From NCBI GenBank assembly GCA_030549775.1, contig CM060173.1, positions 3,997,501 to 4,061,500 on the forward strand: 64,000 nucleotides of DNA, written 5' to 3'. How positions within the stretch are numbered: the stretch's first letter is position 1; each line of letters starts with the position of its first letter. The notes under the pieces are model-generated. The model was not told where the DNA came from. It made no database searches and saw nothing but the letters and a program-made list of their open reading frames with translations. The position numbers and the translations under genes are program-made. Below are positions 23,475-34,450 of this stretch, piece by piece. Origin of the DNA: Tamarix chinensis (lineage: Eukaryota; Streptophyta; Magnoliopsida; Caryophyllales; Tamaricaceae).

Positions 23475-24639
23475 GTATTCGCATGGATTAATAAAAAGCA
23501 TGGTGTGAAATGAGTACCGATTAGAGATTAAATAATTAGTTTATCCGGATTACAATTTGGCCTTTATTTATTTGAAGTGATTGTATGATGTTGTGTTATC
23601 CTGCTTGAATTATGTGCCTTTGTGTGTTAGCCTTAATGCATGGTTACCTTGCTTAGTACGTAGCATATTGACCACCCGTTTCATCGGTGTTGCTCATTCC
23701 CACGAGTAGAAGACCCGCCTGAGTTTGTGCAGGTAGGAGAAGGTATTTTTGATACCTACGACACTTACAAGGCATCAGGAGAGGCTGAGAGTTGAGCCTA
23801 GACTTGGCTTGGGGATCGAGAGTGACTTGGCCGAATTCTTTCTTTCATTCATTTTAATTTGTATCGCCTTATTTTAGCCTTGTTTTATCGTACTGTACTT
23901 TCTGTTTCCTTGGGAACTTTAATTATGTACTCCTTTGGATGTAAACTTTTTACGTGTACTATAATTCCCATGTTATGAACTTTCTAGTTCTTTTATGAAT
24001 TCTTGGTTGAAGTATTTACTTAAGTTTGATGATAGTTGTTTTTTAGCCTTAGCACATGGTACTGGAACGACAGGAGTGAACCGGTCTGGTACTAAGTGTG
24101 GCGGTAATATCCCCAGAATTTACAGTTTTGTTATTTCACTTCTATTAAACCTTTTTATTAAATGAAAATTTTCAGGAGTAAATTTTGGGGGTATTACATA
24201 GATAGAGTAAGATGTAGGGCCTGGTTGAGGCACTAAGGCACCCCAAAAAATACCAAAATAATTGTGGACTAAACCACGTCTTTAGGGTAGCGACCCCTAA
24301 AGAGCCACATTTTCGATCTTGAGGTCTTTCACTTTAATTATTAGTGTCTTAATTACGGTGATCACGAAAAGTACAACAACCAGATACTTATTCACTTTTA
24401 ATTGTTTTTGATATCATTAGGTACTCCTTATTCATACAATTATCCAAGATAACCTAGAGGAATCATTAAGGCTATCATTATCTCATCTAATTCTGATTCA
24501 CGATGCGTTCTCGTGATACTTATTGATTGTCGAATATCCTTATCTTACTATTCATTATTACTTGAGTCTTATTATGAAACTCCATTAACCCATTGACATA
24601 AGATATGAGTTACTGATTTACCCCTTTCATCTCTACAAA

Positions 24640-25395
24640 ATTACTGAATTACCCCTTGTTTGTATAGTTATTAAGTCATCCTTCTTTACTTGCCAAATTA
24701 CCATACTACCTTCCATGTTGCATAATCACCAAGTTGCTCCTTACTCGTGTTAGGCTACCAAGTTATCTTCCATACTTATTAAATCACCAATCACCCTTCA
24801 TATTTGTTACACTTGTCTGATTTTCCACTTGGTTAATTAGATTACCAAATTGCCCTTCTCTATTATTATAATTACCAAATTGTCCTTCTCCATTTTTATA
24901 ATTACCAAATTGTCATTCTCCATTATTATAATGACCAAATTACCCTTTTAGTTGGTTAAATTACTAAATTGCCCTTCTCCATTATTGTATTACCAAAATG
25001 CCCTTCCTTTACACCAAATTACCATTTTGCCCTTCTACTTTATTAAATTATCATTTCTCCCTTTTTTTATACCGAATTATCATTTTACCTTTTTACTTTA
25101 TTAAAATACCATTTTACCTTTATAATTTATTAAATTACCATTTTACCCTTCTACCTTATTAAATTACTATTTTACCCCTTTACTTCTAAAATTACCATTT
25201 TACCCCATTTACTCACAAAATTACCATATTACCCTTTCCATTATATTTAATCCACCAAAACACTTTCTTACACCCAAAAATTTCCAAGTTATCACCTCTC
25301 CATGTAAAATTACTAAAATGCCCTTCTTACTTGTCCATTTACCATCTTTCCCTCTTTACTCTTACAATTTTCCATTTTACCCTATTACACCACTT
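24640..25395. repeat. Minisatellite-like array inside A2
   Basis: More than 20 degenerate units of roughly 28-35 bp built on ATTACCAAATTGCCCTT followed by a T/C/A-rich linker such as CTCCATTATTATA. Later units shift to TTACCATTTTACCC. It replaces the ATT trinucleotide tract present at this place in other copies. No reading frame persists. Confidence 0.7.
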
Positions 25396-27681
25396 TTACT
25401 AAAATACCCTCACTACATAAAATATTAATATTAATGCTCCATACTCATCATCCAACTTTACCAATTATTATTATTTAACATAATACTCATTAGCACGCAC
25501 ACTTATTTAGGCCACACTCTTACATAAGAAATATTACTAAAATACGCCTAGGGCTCATAATAACCATATTTATGCATAAATGGACACATTCACATAACAT
25601 ATCATAGATAAGCACTTAAATTCTTTATTAACAACAAAGCTCCTTCCTTAAGCATTATTTCTACACATAACTCATAAATTAGCAATTTTTTTATCAATCA
25701 ATACAAGCAACTAAATACATTATACTTAACAACATATATCATGCATATACACATATTAAAACCCTAATGTGCTAGCACATGTTTATCCATACATTTAAGT
25801 AAGGTTTAACGGTTACCTTATTTTCCACAAAAATCAAACCTTACCGGTACCCCTGTTAAAGGCTTAATCTTGATTAGTAAAATCAATACCTAAAAATAAT
25901 ACCCATAATTATCATATTAGAAACAGGAAAAACCAAAAAGCATAAAACTTTATCAAAACTTAATTAATGACATACTTTATTTAACCATTAATATACCTTA
26001 AAATCTAGCCAAAATCATGGAATGGGAGAAGCAAACTCACGCTGCATGAAAAATAGAAGGGTAGAAGGGATCGAAGGGATCGAAGAGGGGGGTGGAAGAA
26101 GGGAGGGGGTGTTGGTTCGGTTAGGGTCTTAGAGGCTAAAAGGAGAGCAGGTGGAGGAGACTTAGGGCAAGGGATGAGTGTAGTGTGGAGTGGGGGTGTA
26201 GGTGGTGTAGGTGGTGGTCGAGGATGGGTGATCACCTGATCGATAATCAAGGGCGATATAGGGGGACTGTAGGGTCGCGAAGTGGGCTGCAGGAGTGGCA
26301 GAGGAGAAGAAGGAAGGAAAAGGGAGCAGGAAAAGGAGAGGCTGCAAGGATGAGTTTTGGCTAAAGGAGGTAAGGGGGTGGTAGGGGAGGTTGTAGGGGG
26401 TGGGTTGGTGGCTTAGGAGGCGGTAGAAGCGGTTGCGGATGGAGGAGGAGTAGGGTGGAAGTCAAGGAGGAATAAAAAGAAGAGAAGAGGAAGAAGGGGG
26501 TTGCACGAGCTCGAGGGGGTGGCTTGGTGGTGTAGGGTGGTAGTAAGAGGTGGTAGGAGGTGGTGTAGGTGGTTGGTAGGGTAGTGGTAGTGACAAAATG
26601 GGGTGGCGGAGCAAAACAAGGTAAGGGAAATGAAAGGAGAAGGAAGGGAGAAGAAGGGGTCTAGAGAGGGAAGGAAGGGCTCGAATGGGGCAGGTATGGG
26701 AGGTTAAGGAGAGGAAAAAGGAAGGTTAGGAGAGGGGAGGTGTGGTTGGTTAGGTAGGGTGCAGGAGGGTGCTTGTAGGGTGGTAGGAAGAGGAGAAGAA
26801 GAAGAGAAAAAACAAGGCATGTGGGGGAGGATTTGTAGGGGTAGGTTTGGTTTGAAAAAGGGGAAGAAAAGGATGGGGGAGAGAGGGTAGAGTTGCAGGG
26901 AGGTAGGTGGTGGTAGGGAGGAGCTGTAGGGTGGTAGGGGGCGTGCTCGATGGTCGGGGAAGGAGGAAGAAGGATAAAAGAAGAAGAAGGAAAGAAAAAA
27001 GATGGCCGACCAGGCGGGGAGAAAAGAAAGAACCCCCCTGTGTGTGCGAGGGAGAAAGAAAGGAAACTGGGCTGGCCTAGTCGGGGGAGGGGGAGAAGGA
27101 AAGAAAAGAAGGAAGGGGGAGATCGGGCTGGGTTGTCGCACGGGAGAGGGAGAAGGAAAAGGAAGTGGGCCGGCGACCCGGTGCTCAGAGGGAGGGGGTC
27201 ATGAATTCGTGGCCCGAAGGGAAAGAAAGGAAAAATAAGGAAAAGGAGATAAAGAAGAAAAAGGAGAAATAAGAGGAAAAAGGGAAAATGATGAGAAATC
27301 AGATAAAATAATTTATGGAATAATAAAATTTAATATTTTTGATAGATAAATTAATTTAGTATAAATTTAATATATTGGTTAAAAAGGATAATTTTAGTAA
27401 AATATTTGTTTGGAAAATTATTTAAATAAAATGAGTATGATAAAATAACAAAATATTTATTTTCATTTATTATTTATCATGTCCAATTTTATATAGTCAA
27501 AAATCCATAAAATAATTAAATTAAATAAATTTAAAAGCTAATTTATCCAAAATAAAAGCTATTTGTTAAATTATAGGTTTTTAAAATTTTGGGGTATTAC
27601 AATAATGCCTGATATTTTGGTTATAAGTTTCAGCTGCAAAACAAAAATTTTCATCAGTAAAATTTGGGGTGTTACAATTCT

Positions 27682-27952
27682 CATAAGGAGGAATGGATTA
27701 ATACAATCGATATTGACTCATATGATCTTTTACTTAAATATTACTATCTTATTAGAATATTGGTTATCTTGATAAGGTCGCACAAGCTTAACATAAATAC
27801 GCAAGGCACATAAAATACAACCATAAGTGATTTGGGTCATTTCTTAATGGTAATGCTCACAACACTCTTATAAAACCCTAATTCCACAAGACAACCATAT
27901 ATAGTTCCACTTTATATCAAAAATTTTTAGTAGTAAAATTTGGGGTGCTACA
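27682..27952 (-). mobile_element. Family B copy B2, right part, with an orphan forward 3' end
   Basis: After the ATTCT duplication the interrupted reverse copy resumes (CATAAGGAGGAATGGATT, then ATCTTTTACTTAAATATTA, the reverse of the box that precedes motif arrays). At about 27915-27952 the sequence changes to a forward 3' end, TTTTTAGTAGTAAAATTT then GGGGTGCTACA. The expected 5' half of B2 is therefore missing and a short forward terminus is fused to it. The flanks CACAT (10580-10584) and CTTCT (27953-27957) do not match. Confidence 0.5.
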
Positions 27953-28872
27953 CTTCTCCCATTTCTCTCCCTCCCTCACACTATTTCCAAACACGCCCAA
28001 AACCACCATTTACCCTAACAACATTCACTTCCCCCATAACCCTTCCCCTAGTTGTGCACACTCCTGCCATAACTCACCCTCCACCACCGGTTGTTATTGC
28101 CACACCTCACCACCCGCCATTGGTTGAACCAACTAAAGCCACCTCCATTCCTTCAACAAAGGTTGTTGATCCCCCACCCTTTGTTGTACCTAAGACCACC
28201 GATCCCCTTACATTGGCTTCAACAGCTTTCATTGCAACACCCCCACCTTTTGCCCCTTTTTTCCATTTTCAAACCCTAGCAATGACAACTTGTGTCATTG
28301 CTCCCCCTTATCCTTGGCGCTTCTCTCTTTTTTGCATGGTGTTCCTCTGTTGTTGCACCATTTTAGCACCTTCGGTCGGTTAAATTCCTAACCTTTTTCT
28401 GACTCATTTTTAATTAATTTTGGTTTTTGATTGTGTTATATTAAAATGCTAATATATGTGTTGTGTGTGTTGATTTAAGGGTTTTAAAGAGGTTGAATAG
28501 GAGACTAAGATTGGGTGAATATTTCTTTAATTCTTTACTTGGATGAGAGGTAATTGTACCCTTTTTCTAAGTTATAAAATCATGCGGCAACACATAAAAG
28601 TCATTACGTGTGTTATGGTATGATTTATGCATGAGTTTTGAAAGGTAATATGTATGTGTTACATGTCAAAGTTTTACATTATATATGAAAGTGTGATGAA
28701 TAGGTGTAAAACATGAAAGTATGTTATTGAATAATTAACATGTATTTGACATGACATATACACATGTGTATTTTGTTAGATGATTAATGTATGCATGTCT
28801 AGGGTTTTGATAGGATTTATAACCTTGTTAAGTTATGATATAATTTCCATGATAAGTTTCCATGAAAATCAT
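27953..28872 (+). mobile_element. Family B fragment B4, forward, 5'-truncated
   Basis: A pyrimidine-rich segment (27953-28380) resembling that of B1 (12000-12440), then AT-rich text with TTTAAAGAGGTTGAATAGGA, a decayed form of the exon-like block region. It stops where B3 begins. The proline-rich frame at 27940-28383 is compositional. The start of the copy is not in the window. Confidence 0.5.
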
Positions 28873-29332
28873 TGTATAATACCCCAAATTTTAGTTAACC
28901 CTAATTCTGAGTAATTAATATCGTAATATACTTCTAATCTCAAAAAGTTAATATTTATATCTTACCTAACTCCCTAATCCTAAATATTGGTCTAACCCTA
29001 ATTTTTATTTCATGTTATTAATATCTTTTCTAACCTGAACCTAATCCTAGATAATCATTTAATTAAATTGTCCTAATACCCCAACCTAAATTATTTTAAC
29101 CTAAACCTAAATCTAAACTCACACTTTTTCTTTTTCTTCTTGTTTCCTTATTTTATTTTATTTTATTTTATTTTCTTCCTCTGCCAGTCCTCTTCCCTTG
29201 TTCTTGCGTACACGCCTCTCCTGCCAAGCCTACCCCTATCCCCCATAAACTCGCACCTCCTCAGCTTTAGGATCGGGGTTGAAATTTTTTTCCTGATCGC
29301 CACCTCTCCTCTCCTTTTCCTATGAATGTATG

Positions 29333-29342
29333 TATATAAAAG
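29333..29342 (+). promoter_or_regulatory. TATA box of B3
   Basis: TATATAAAAG followed by GTGCATTTAATGCA, matching B1 in position and downstream box. Confidence 0.6.
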
Positions 29343-29866
29343 GTGCATTTAATGCAGCCTCTCCCTCCTTCTTTCCCCCTCCTCGCCGTCACCCAAAACT
29401 ACCTACGATCACCCCCATCGACGAGCCCAACTGAGGCACCAACACCACCACTAGCATTTTCCATACCTTCACCCCTAGCATCGGTAACCTTGGCCATTCC
29501 CTCACCCCATCCTTTGGCCAAAATCATCACAACCTGCCCCCAAGCACAGACCAAACTAGTCGTTGCTACCCCCCTCCATTCGAAATTTTTTACCACAACA
29601 CCCCCGCCGCCTTCAGCCATTCCTACCGCAACCCACCACCTTCCTTTGGCCAAAATCACCGATCCTCACCCCCACCTTTCAACCAAGCCATCCGTTTCCA
29701 CCTTCCTTACTTTGCCCCTCAATCGACCCCCTTGTTTTACATAAGCTTGGTCAAGACTCCTTTGAACCTCGGTTTTGTTTTTCCCCATTATTTCACCCTT
29801 CCATTACCTTAACCCTTCCTTAGTTATATCAGTTAATTCTAATTATGTTTTGTTAATTGTTCTTAG

Positions 29867-29933
29867 GTAATATTCAAGAGGTCTCAGAAGAGGCATAATA
29901 GAATAAGCATGCTTAGAGACTAGAACCTTTTTA
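29867..29933 (+). other. 67-bp exon-like block of B3
   Basis: Preceded by TTAATTGTTCTTAG and followed by GTAAGG, with AAGCATGCTT at its centre. It is one base longer than the B1 block, and both share TAAGCATGCTTAGAGACTAGA. Confidence 0.45.
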
Positions 29934-30657
29934 GTAAGGATACCAGTCGATGTTTTAGGGTTTTGTGCTAAATGCTTGTATGGCTATGTGTATTATTATA
30001 TTATTGTTATTATATAGTTAAATTCATGTTGCTAATAATATGATATGATCATATGGATTATATGATAGGAAGAGAGTATGAATAGCGAAAGATGTGCTAA
30101 TATGATATTACTACGTTAGGTTGTATTTTTGTGGATGTGTATAACTTTTGGAAGAGTACTATGGGCCTAATAAAGTATTATAAGTGGGAAATAAGTGTAT
30201 TTAATATGTATGATGATAATTTGAGGATTTGGAAATAATGATATTTAAGATATAAGATTTTCGTAAAATAAGGGCTTTCAGCTATCTGTAAGGGTATTTT
30301 GGTCAATATGGATTAATATAAGAATTTTGGTATTTTAACTTGTTATGAGTATTAAAATATACTAATAATATCATATGTATTTATTGGAGTGATTATAAAT
30401 TGGGAATAATAACCCTATAAGGGTAATCTTATTATCACATGTATAAAATGTTAAAGTTAGACCACGATTTTTGGATATGTTGTTAATATTGGAATTTTAG
30501 GGACTTTTGTTGAATTTTGTAATTTTATGAGTCTTATGGAAAAAGTTATGACTTACCTTTGAAATTAGGGTTTGGAAGCTTTATGAATAGTAACTTTTGA
30601 TATAGAGCTATTATCGCATTTGTAAGACGAGGGAGTTAGACCTTGAATTTTAGGTAT

Positions 30658-30658
<1 letters not shown>

Positions 30659-30725
<67 letters not shown>

Positions 30726-30752
30726 TAATAATAATAATAATAATAATAATAT
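30659..30752. repeat. (AAT)n microsatellite in B3
   Basis: About 30 nearly uninterrupted AAT triplets with a single ATG-type interruption (near 30721). B1 has only four triplets at the same place (13350-13362), so this is a local expansion. Confidence 0.9.
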
Positions 30753-30984
30753 TTGAGGAATATATGATAAATTGGGTGGGTAAATGATCAATATGAGAGA
30801 AGTTATACTTAAATTGGGAAATTAGGGTTATGGTGAAATAAAGATCTTAACTTTGGATTATGACGTGATGTGCTTAGGAATTGCATGATGTGCTTATATA
30901 ATTTAATGCGTTCTGTACCTGTGAATCAATCATGAATAATATATTAATCATTTAAAGTGAAAGATCATGCAAGCTGGGCCAAGG

Positions 30985-31095
30985 TGGAGTTTTTGAAGTC
31001 CGTTCCATTGGTGATAATAGTGACTCAGGTGTGTTGTCTTTGAGAAGATGCTTTAGTCCATTCCACTGGATTAAGAATAGTGGAGCCAATTTTCA
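30985..31095 (+). repeat. Motif units of family B (B3)
   Basis: Two units with CGTTCCATTGGTGATAATAG and CATTCCACTGGATTAAGAAT then AGTGG. The GTTCCAC-TGG core and the AATAGTG tail align with CGGTCCACCGG and ATAATAGTGG of family A, which links the two families. Confidence 0.65.
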
Positions 31096-31158
31096 TCGTG
31101 AACAAGAATATGAATTGAGTGACCTAATTGATAAGACATTAATGATTTAAAGTGGAAC

Positions 31159-32932
31159 TGTAATACCCCCAAAATTTACTATTAATTTTTTTATATTTTA
31201 TTTAAAAATTAGAGGAAGCAAAAGCCGTAGATTTTGGGGATGTTACCACCATATTAATACCAGACTAACCAAGTGCTAAGGCTAAAAAGAAGACAACACT
31301 ATTTACACAAATTCAAACTTTCATTTAAATCAGAGTAGCGCATTGAATTCGTTACAAGAAATAAAAACCCACTGTTAGTGGTTAAAAGACTAACATCTTT
31401 AAACAAGAAAATAGTAAGATTTAAATAGAAACCCTAAAAGTTTCCCAGATAATCCTTACGCTCGTACCAAATACTAGCTTGAAAAACACATGCAACTAAC
31501 CTGCAAGGGACACTGCCCATTAAATAGGCAGGGGCGAACAAACGGAATCCTTCAGTATTATGGTACTAAGCAACCCCTTTATATCAAACAAAAAGGCAGG
31601 GCCCATATGTAACACATCATGCATAAACGATGAAAAGACAATAATATATGCGGGCATAGACATAATCATAATCAACATAAAAGCTAATACACAATGTAAC
31701 ACCATATACATTAGGAAATGCGTAACACAAAGTCTATTTACTTAACAATTCCATCACATATCAAGCGAAACAGGCACCAAGGCCAAACTTATACTATCAC
31801 AATGGATCATAAAAGTGAAATCAATACTTTTGGTCTTAAGCCATTAATTAAACATTATTCAACATCATCTCTCGAATTATATCCATGTGAGTGTGGGAAC
31901 CCCATCATTATAGTTGGTGGACCGGAAATACACTTTAGGGTAGAACACACATGACCACTATTATTTACTAGTGGATCGATCTCTAGGGCACTCTTCATTT
32001 GTCCACTATTCTCACCGATGGACTGGTCTTGCCCCGACTCACAACAGTGAAACAACATGTGAGTCGGGGCCAGACCGGTCTACTAGCGAATAATAGTGGC
32101 CAGGAGCATTTTGCCCTACATGACCGGGCCACCGATGAATAATAGTGGCTAGGAGCATTTTTCCCTGCATGATCGGTCCACCGAATATAATAGTGGGGTT
32201 CCCGCACTCGTATGGACTAATAAAGATTATGATGTGAAATGATTATATTTACCAGAGATCTAAAGAATAAGTTCATCTGGACCATAGCTGGACTTCATTA
32301 TCTGTATTATTGTATGATGCCTATATGATCATGTTATGTATGTTATGTTGTATGTTTTGCATGTTTGACCTTACCACATGGTTACCTTACTCAGTACGTA
32401 GCGTATTGATCACCTGTCATGGGTACTGCTCATTCCCATGAGCAGAAGACCCGTATGAGTTTGTGCAGGTAGGGGACGACGTCTTCAATGCCTACGACAC
32501 CTACGAGGCATCGGGCAGGGCTGAGCATTGAGCCTAGACCTAACCTGGGGATCGAGAGTGACTCGGCCAGACTCTATTTTTCTTTTGACTTGACCATGTA
32601 TTATTTTATTTTAGTTATGTGACACCTTACAGTATTTTATGTTTTTGAAAAACTCTAGTCACTTACTCTTTGGGTTGTAATTCTAAATCACACTATAATT
32701 TCTGTATGACTATGAGGGAGTCCTCTTATGGAATCTCATTGTTTAGTAATGATTTTTGTTTGATGTTAACCCTGTTTAGCCTTAGCACTTAGTACTGGAA
32801 CGGTAGGAGTGAACCAGTCCGGTACTAAGTATGGCAGTAATGCCCCTTGAATTTACGGTTTTATTATTTCACTTCCGTTAAACCTTTCTATTTAACAGAA
32901 ATTTTTTAGTAGTAAATTTTGGGGGTGTTACA
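31159..32932. mobile_element. A8: two family A 3' halves joined tail to tail
   Basis: The left arm (31159 to about 32045) is a reverse 3' half beginning TGTAATACCCCC; the right arm (about 32056-32932) is a forward 3' half ending GGGGGTGTTACA. The centre is GCCCCGACTCACA, a 14-base spacer, then TGTGAGTCGGGGC, a 13-bp perfect inverted repeat at the start of the second motif triplet. Both arms keep motif triplet, stem-loop region and terminus and are nearly equal in length (about 887 and 877 bp). Flanks GGAAC and CTAAC do not form a duplication. The left flank is B3 and the right flank is an Athila-like element, so it looks like a rearrangement junction. The arms have diverged, so it is not recent. 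Confidence 0.72.
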
Positions 32933-33400
32933 CTAACCATACATTTTTGGAATGTACCAAGGGCATTGCATAGGACAAAGGGTATGTGTCGATAATCAAA
33001 TGTGCTAAATGGACATGTAAAGGTTGTCTTCTCTTGATCCTCCTCTGCTATGTGAATTTGGTTGTAACCGGAGTACCCATCAAGGAAGAAATAGTAGGAA
33101 TAACCTGCCAATCTCTCACGCATCTGATCAATAAATGGTAATGGGAAATGATCTTTCCTTATTATGGTATTCAACTTCCTATAGTCAATGCATACCCAGT
33201 GTCCTGTCCTTTGTGGGACAAGCTCATTCTCCTTATTTTTTACTACAGTGACCCCCTACTGTTTAGGTACCACCTAAATAGATGCCACCCATTTAGAATA
33301 TAAAATTGGGTAGATGCATCCACAATCCAAGAGCTTGATGATTTCCTTCTTTACTACTTCTATCATAGGAGGGTTAAGTCTGCACTGAAGTTCTTTAGTT
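32933..33400 (-). pseudogene. Athila-like reverse transcriptase fragment
   Basis: Read on -, this gives HFPLPFIDQMRERLAG and FLDGYSGYNQI, the finger region and motif A (with its Asp) of an Athila-type RT, then EKTTFTCPFSTFDYRHIPF. The catalytic YxDD box, RNase H and integrase would lie further left but are cut off at 32932 by A8. A stop interrupts the stretch near 33175-33270, so it is a dead fragment. Confidence 0.85.
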
Positions 33401-34110
33401 GGCTTAGCTCATTCTTCAAGAAGTATGCGGTGAACACACATGGTAGGGTTGATCCCTTTGATGTCTGCTAATGTCCATCTAATAGCTATTTTGTGAGATT
33501 TTAGGACTTCCAACAACTTGCTTTCTTTCTCCTCTGTTAACTTTGAAGATATGATCACCAGAAGGGTCTCTCTATCACTTAAGTATGCATATTTCAAATG
33601 ATCTGGTAATGGCTTGAGCTCTAATGTAGGGGCCTGAATCACATAAGGTATCAGTTTGTTAGTAGCTAAAGGAATTGAAAAAGGAGGGGATCCATACCGA
33701 TATGGAACGTTTGCCTCCATGTGTGCTAGGATATACACAAGATGTGGGGAAAGTATCGCCTCTATCTCTTCCAAAGAAGTATCTTCCCCTTTCTCATCTA
33801 ATCCTAAGCTTTTCATAAGATTGATTGCTAATGGATCTTCCTCGTCCTCCTCAAGGTAATCATGTTCCAAAAGATTAATGGTATCAATAGTATAGCAAGA
33901 ATGGTCATCCATGGGGTACCTCATAACTTCGAAGATATTGAAGTGTATGACTTCTCCATCAAACTCCATAGTAAGCGAACTAGTATGAATGTCTATCTTT
34001 GTGTGAGCGGTTCTCATGAAATTCCTTCCCAAGATTAATGACATCAAACTCAAACTATGTTCCTCCATATCCAACATATAGAAGTTTGTCAAAAATATAA
34101 GTGTACCAAC
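33401..34110 (-). pseudogene. Athila-like protease-RT linker
   Basis: An open frame of 227 codons (34092-33409) with LGRNFMRTAHTKIDIH and TMEFDGEVIHFNIFE, the conserved region after the Athila protease, and later HLKYAYLSDRETLLVIIS and RWTLADIKGINPTMC leading into RT. It is the best-preserved stretch of this element. The frame is lost at both ends, so it is not a complete gene. Confidence 0.82.
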
Positions 34111-34450
34111 CTACACAAGAACATCTTCTACAACCTCATTGGGGAATGCATTAGAAAGATCAGCAAGTTGAGTGATAACATTATATTCCTTAAGCTCTCC
34201 TAAACCTAAAGATGCATAAATAGAATATGGCATGACATTAAAAGATGCACCTAAGTCTAGTATGGCATTATCAAACCTATTACTACTAATCACACATGGG
34301 ACAGTGAAGCTTCTAGGATATTTACACTTTGGAGGTAACTTCCATTGTATAACCACAAATAAGTTCTCATTCATTCTAACCACTTCCTTCTCCCGTAATA
34401 TCTTCCTCGTGGTGCATAAATCCTTTAAATTTTTTGCATATTTAGGCACT
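34111..34450 (-). pseudogene. Athila-like aspartic protease
   Basis: On - the frame reads YAKNLKDLCTTRKIL, LPPKCKYPRSFTVPCVI and then LDLGASFNVMPYSIYASLGL. The DLGAS catalytic motif is intact, unlike in the gypsy element at the left edge. It ends near VVEDVLV with a frame change into the linker. Confidence 0.83.

Larger units (their letters stand above)
15598..24198 (+). mobile_element. Family A copy A3 (4555 bp net), host of A4
   Basis: It starts TGAAATACCC, ends GGGGGTATTACA and is flanked by perfect duplications TAGAT (15593-15597 and 24199-24203). It occupies 15598-16334 and 20381-24198, the gap being A4 with its target duplication. Internal order is the canonical one: pyrimidine-rich segment split by A4, TATA box, AT tract, 62-bp block, motif triplets, and stem-loop arms CACATGGTAC/GTACTAAGTG at 24053-24098. 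It is noncoding. A 222-codon frame at 20553-21221 is proline- and serine-rich and overlaps the exon-like GC-rich segment. Confidence 0.87.
14328..27601 (-). mobile_element. Family A copy A2 (4668 bp net), host of the A3/A4 nest
   Basis: On + the left end is TGTAACACCCC (element 3' end) and the right end GGGGTATTACA (element 5' end). The flanks are GTAAT (14323-14327) and ATAAT (27602-27606), a duplication with one mismatch. It occupies 14328-15597 and 24204-27601. Stem-loop arms CACTTAGTAC and GTACCAAGTG lie at 14428-14474, reversed motif triplets at 14993-15315. Its 5' half differs from the other copies: in place of the trinucleotide tract it has a minisatellite (24640-25390), and its promoter segment (26000-27290) is purine-rich on + because the element is reversed. 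The right end closely matches that of A12. I found no TATAAATACC box. Confidence 0.82.
11370..27676 (+). mobile_element. Family B copy B1 (3028 bp net), host of the A2 nest
   Basis: The element starts TGTAATACCC and ends GGGGTGTTACA, between perfect duplications ATTCT (11365-11369 and 27677-27681). It occupies 11370-14327 and 27607-27676; the rest is A2 and everything nested in it. Removing A2 gives 3028 bp. Internal order parallels family A on a smaller scale: AT-rich start, pyrimidine-rich 11590-12540, TATA box, exon-like block, degenerate motif units at about 13541-13780 and the box (A/C)CCATCCTTTTTATGGGTG. No coding region is convincing. Proline-rich open frames at 11806-12538 are in pyrimidine-rich sequence and are not shared with other copies. 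Confidence 0.85.
28873..31158 (+). mobile_element. Family B copy B3, forward, 3'-truncated
   Basis: It starts TGTATAATACCCC and follows B1 closely in its first 100 bp (TAATTAATATCGTAATA). Pyrimidine-rich 29120-29820, TATA box, exon-like block, an AAT microsatellite and motif units at 30990-31090 are present. It ends inside the ATTAATGATTTAAAGTGGAA box, where element A8 begins. Its 3' end does not resume after A8, so this is a rearrangement boundary and not a simple insertion. Confidence 0.7.
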
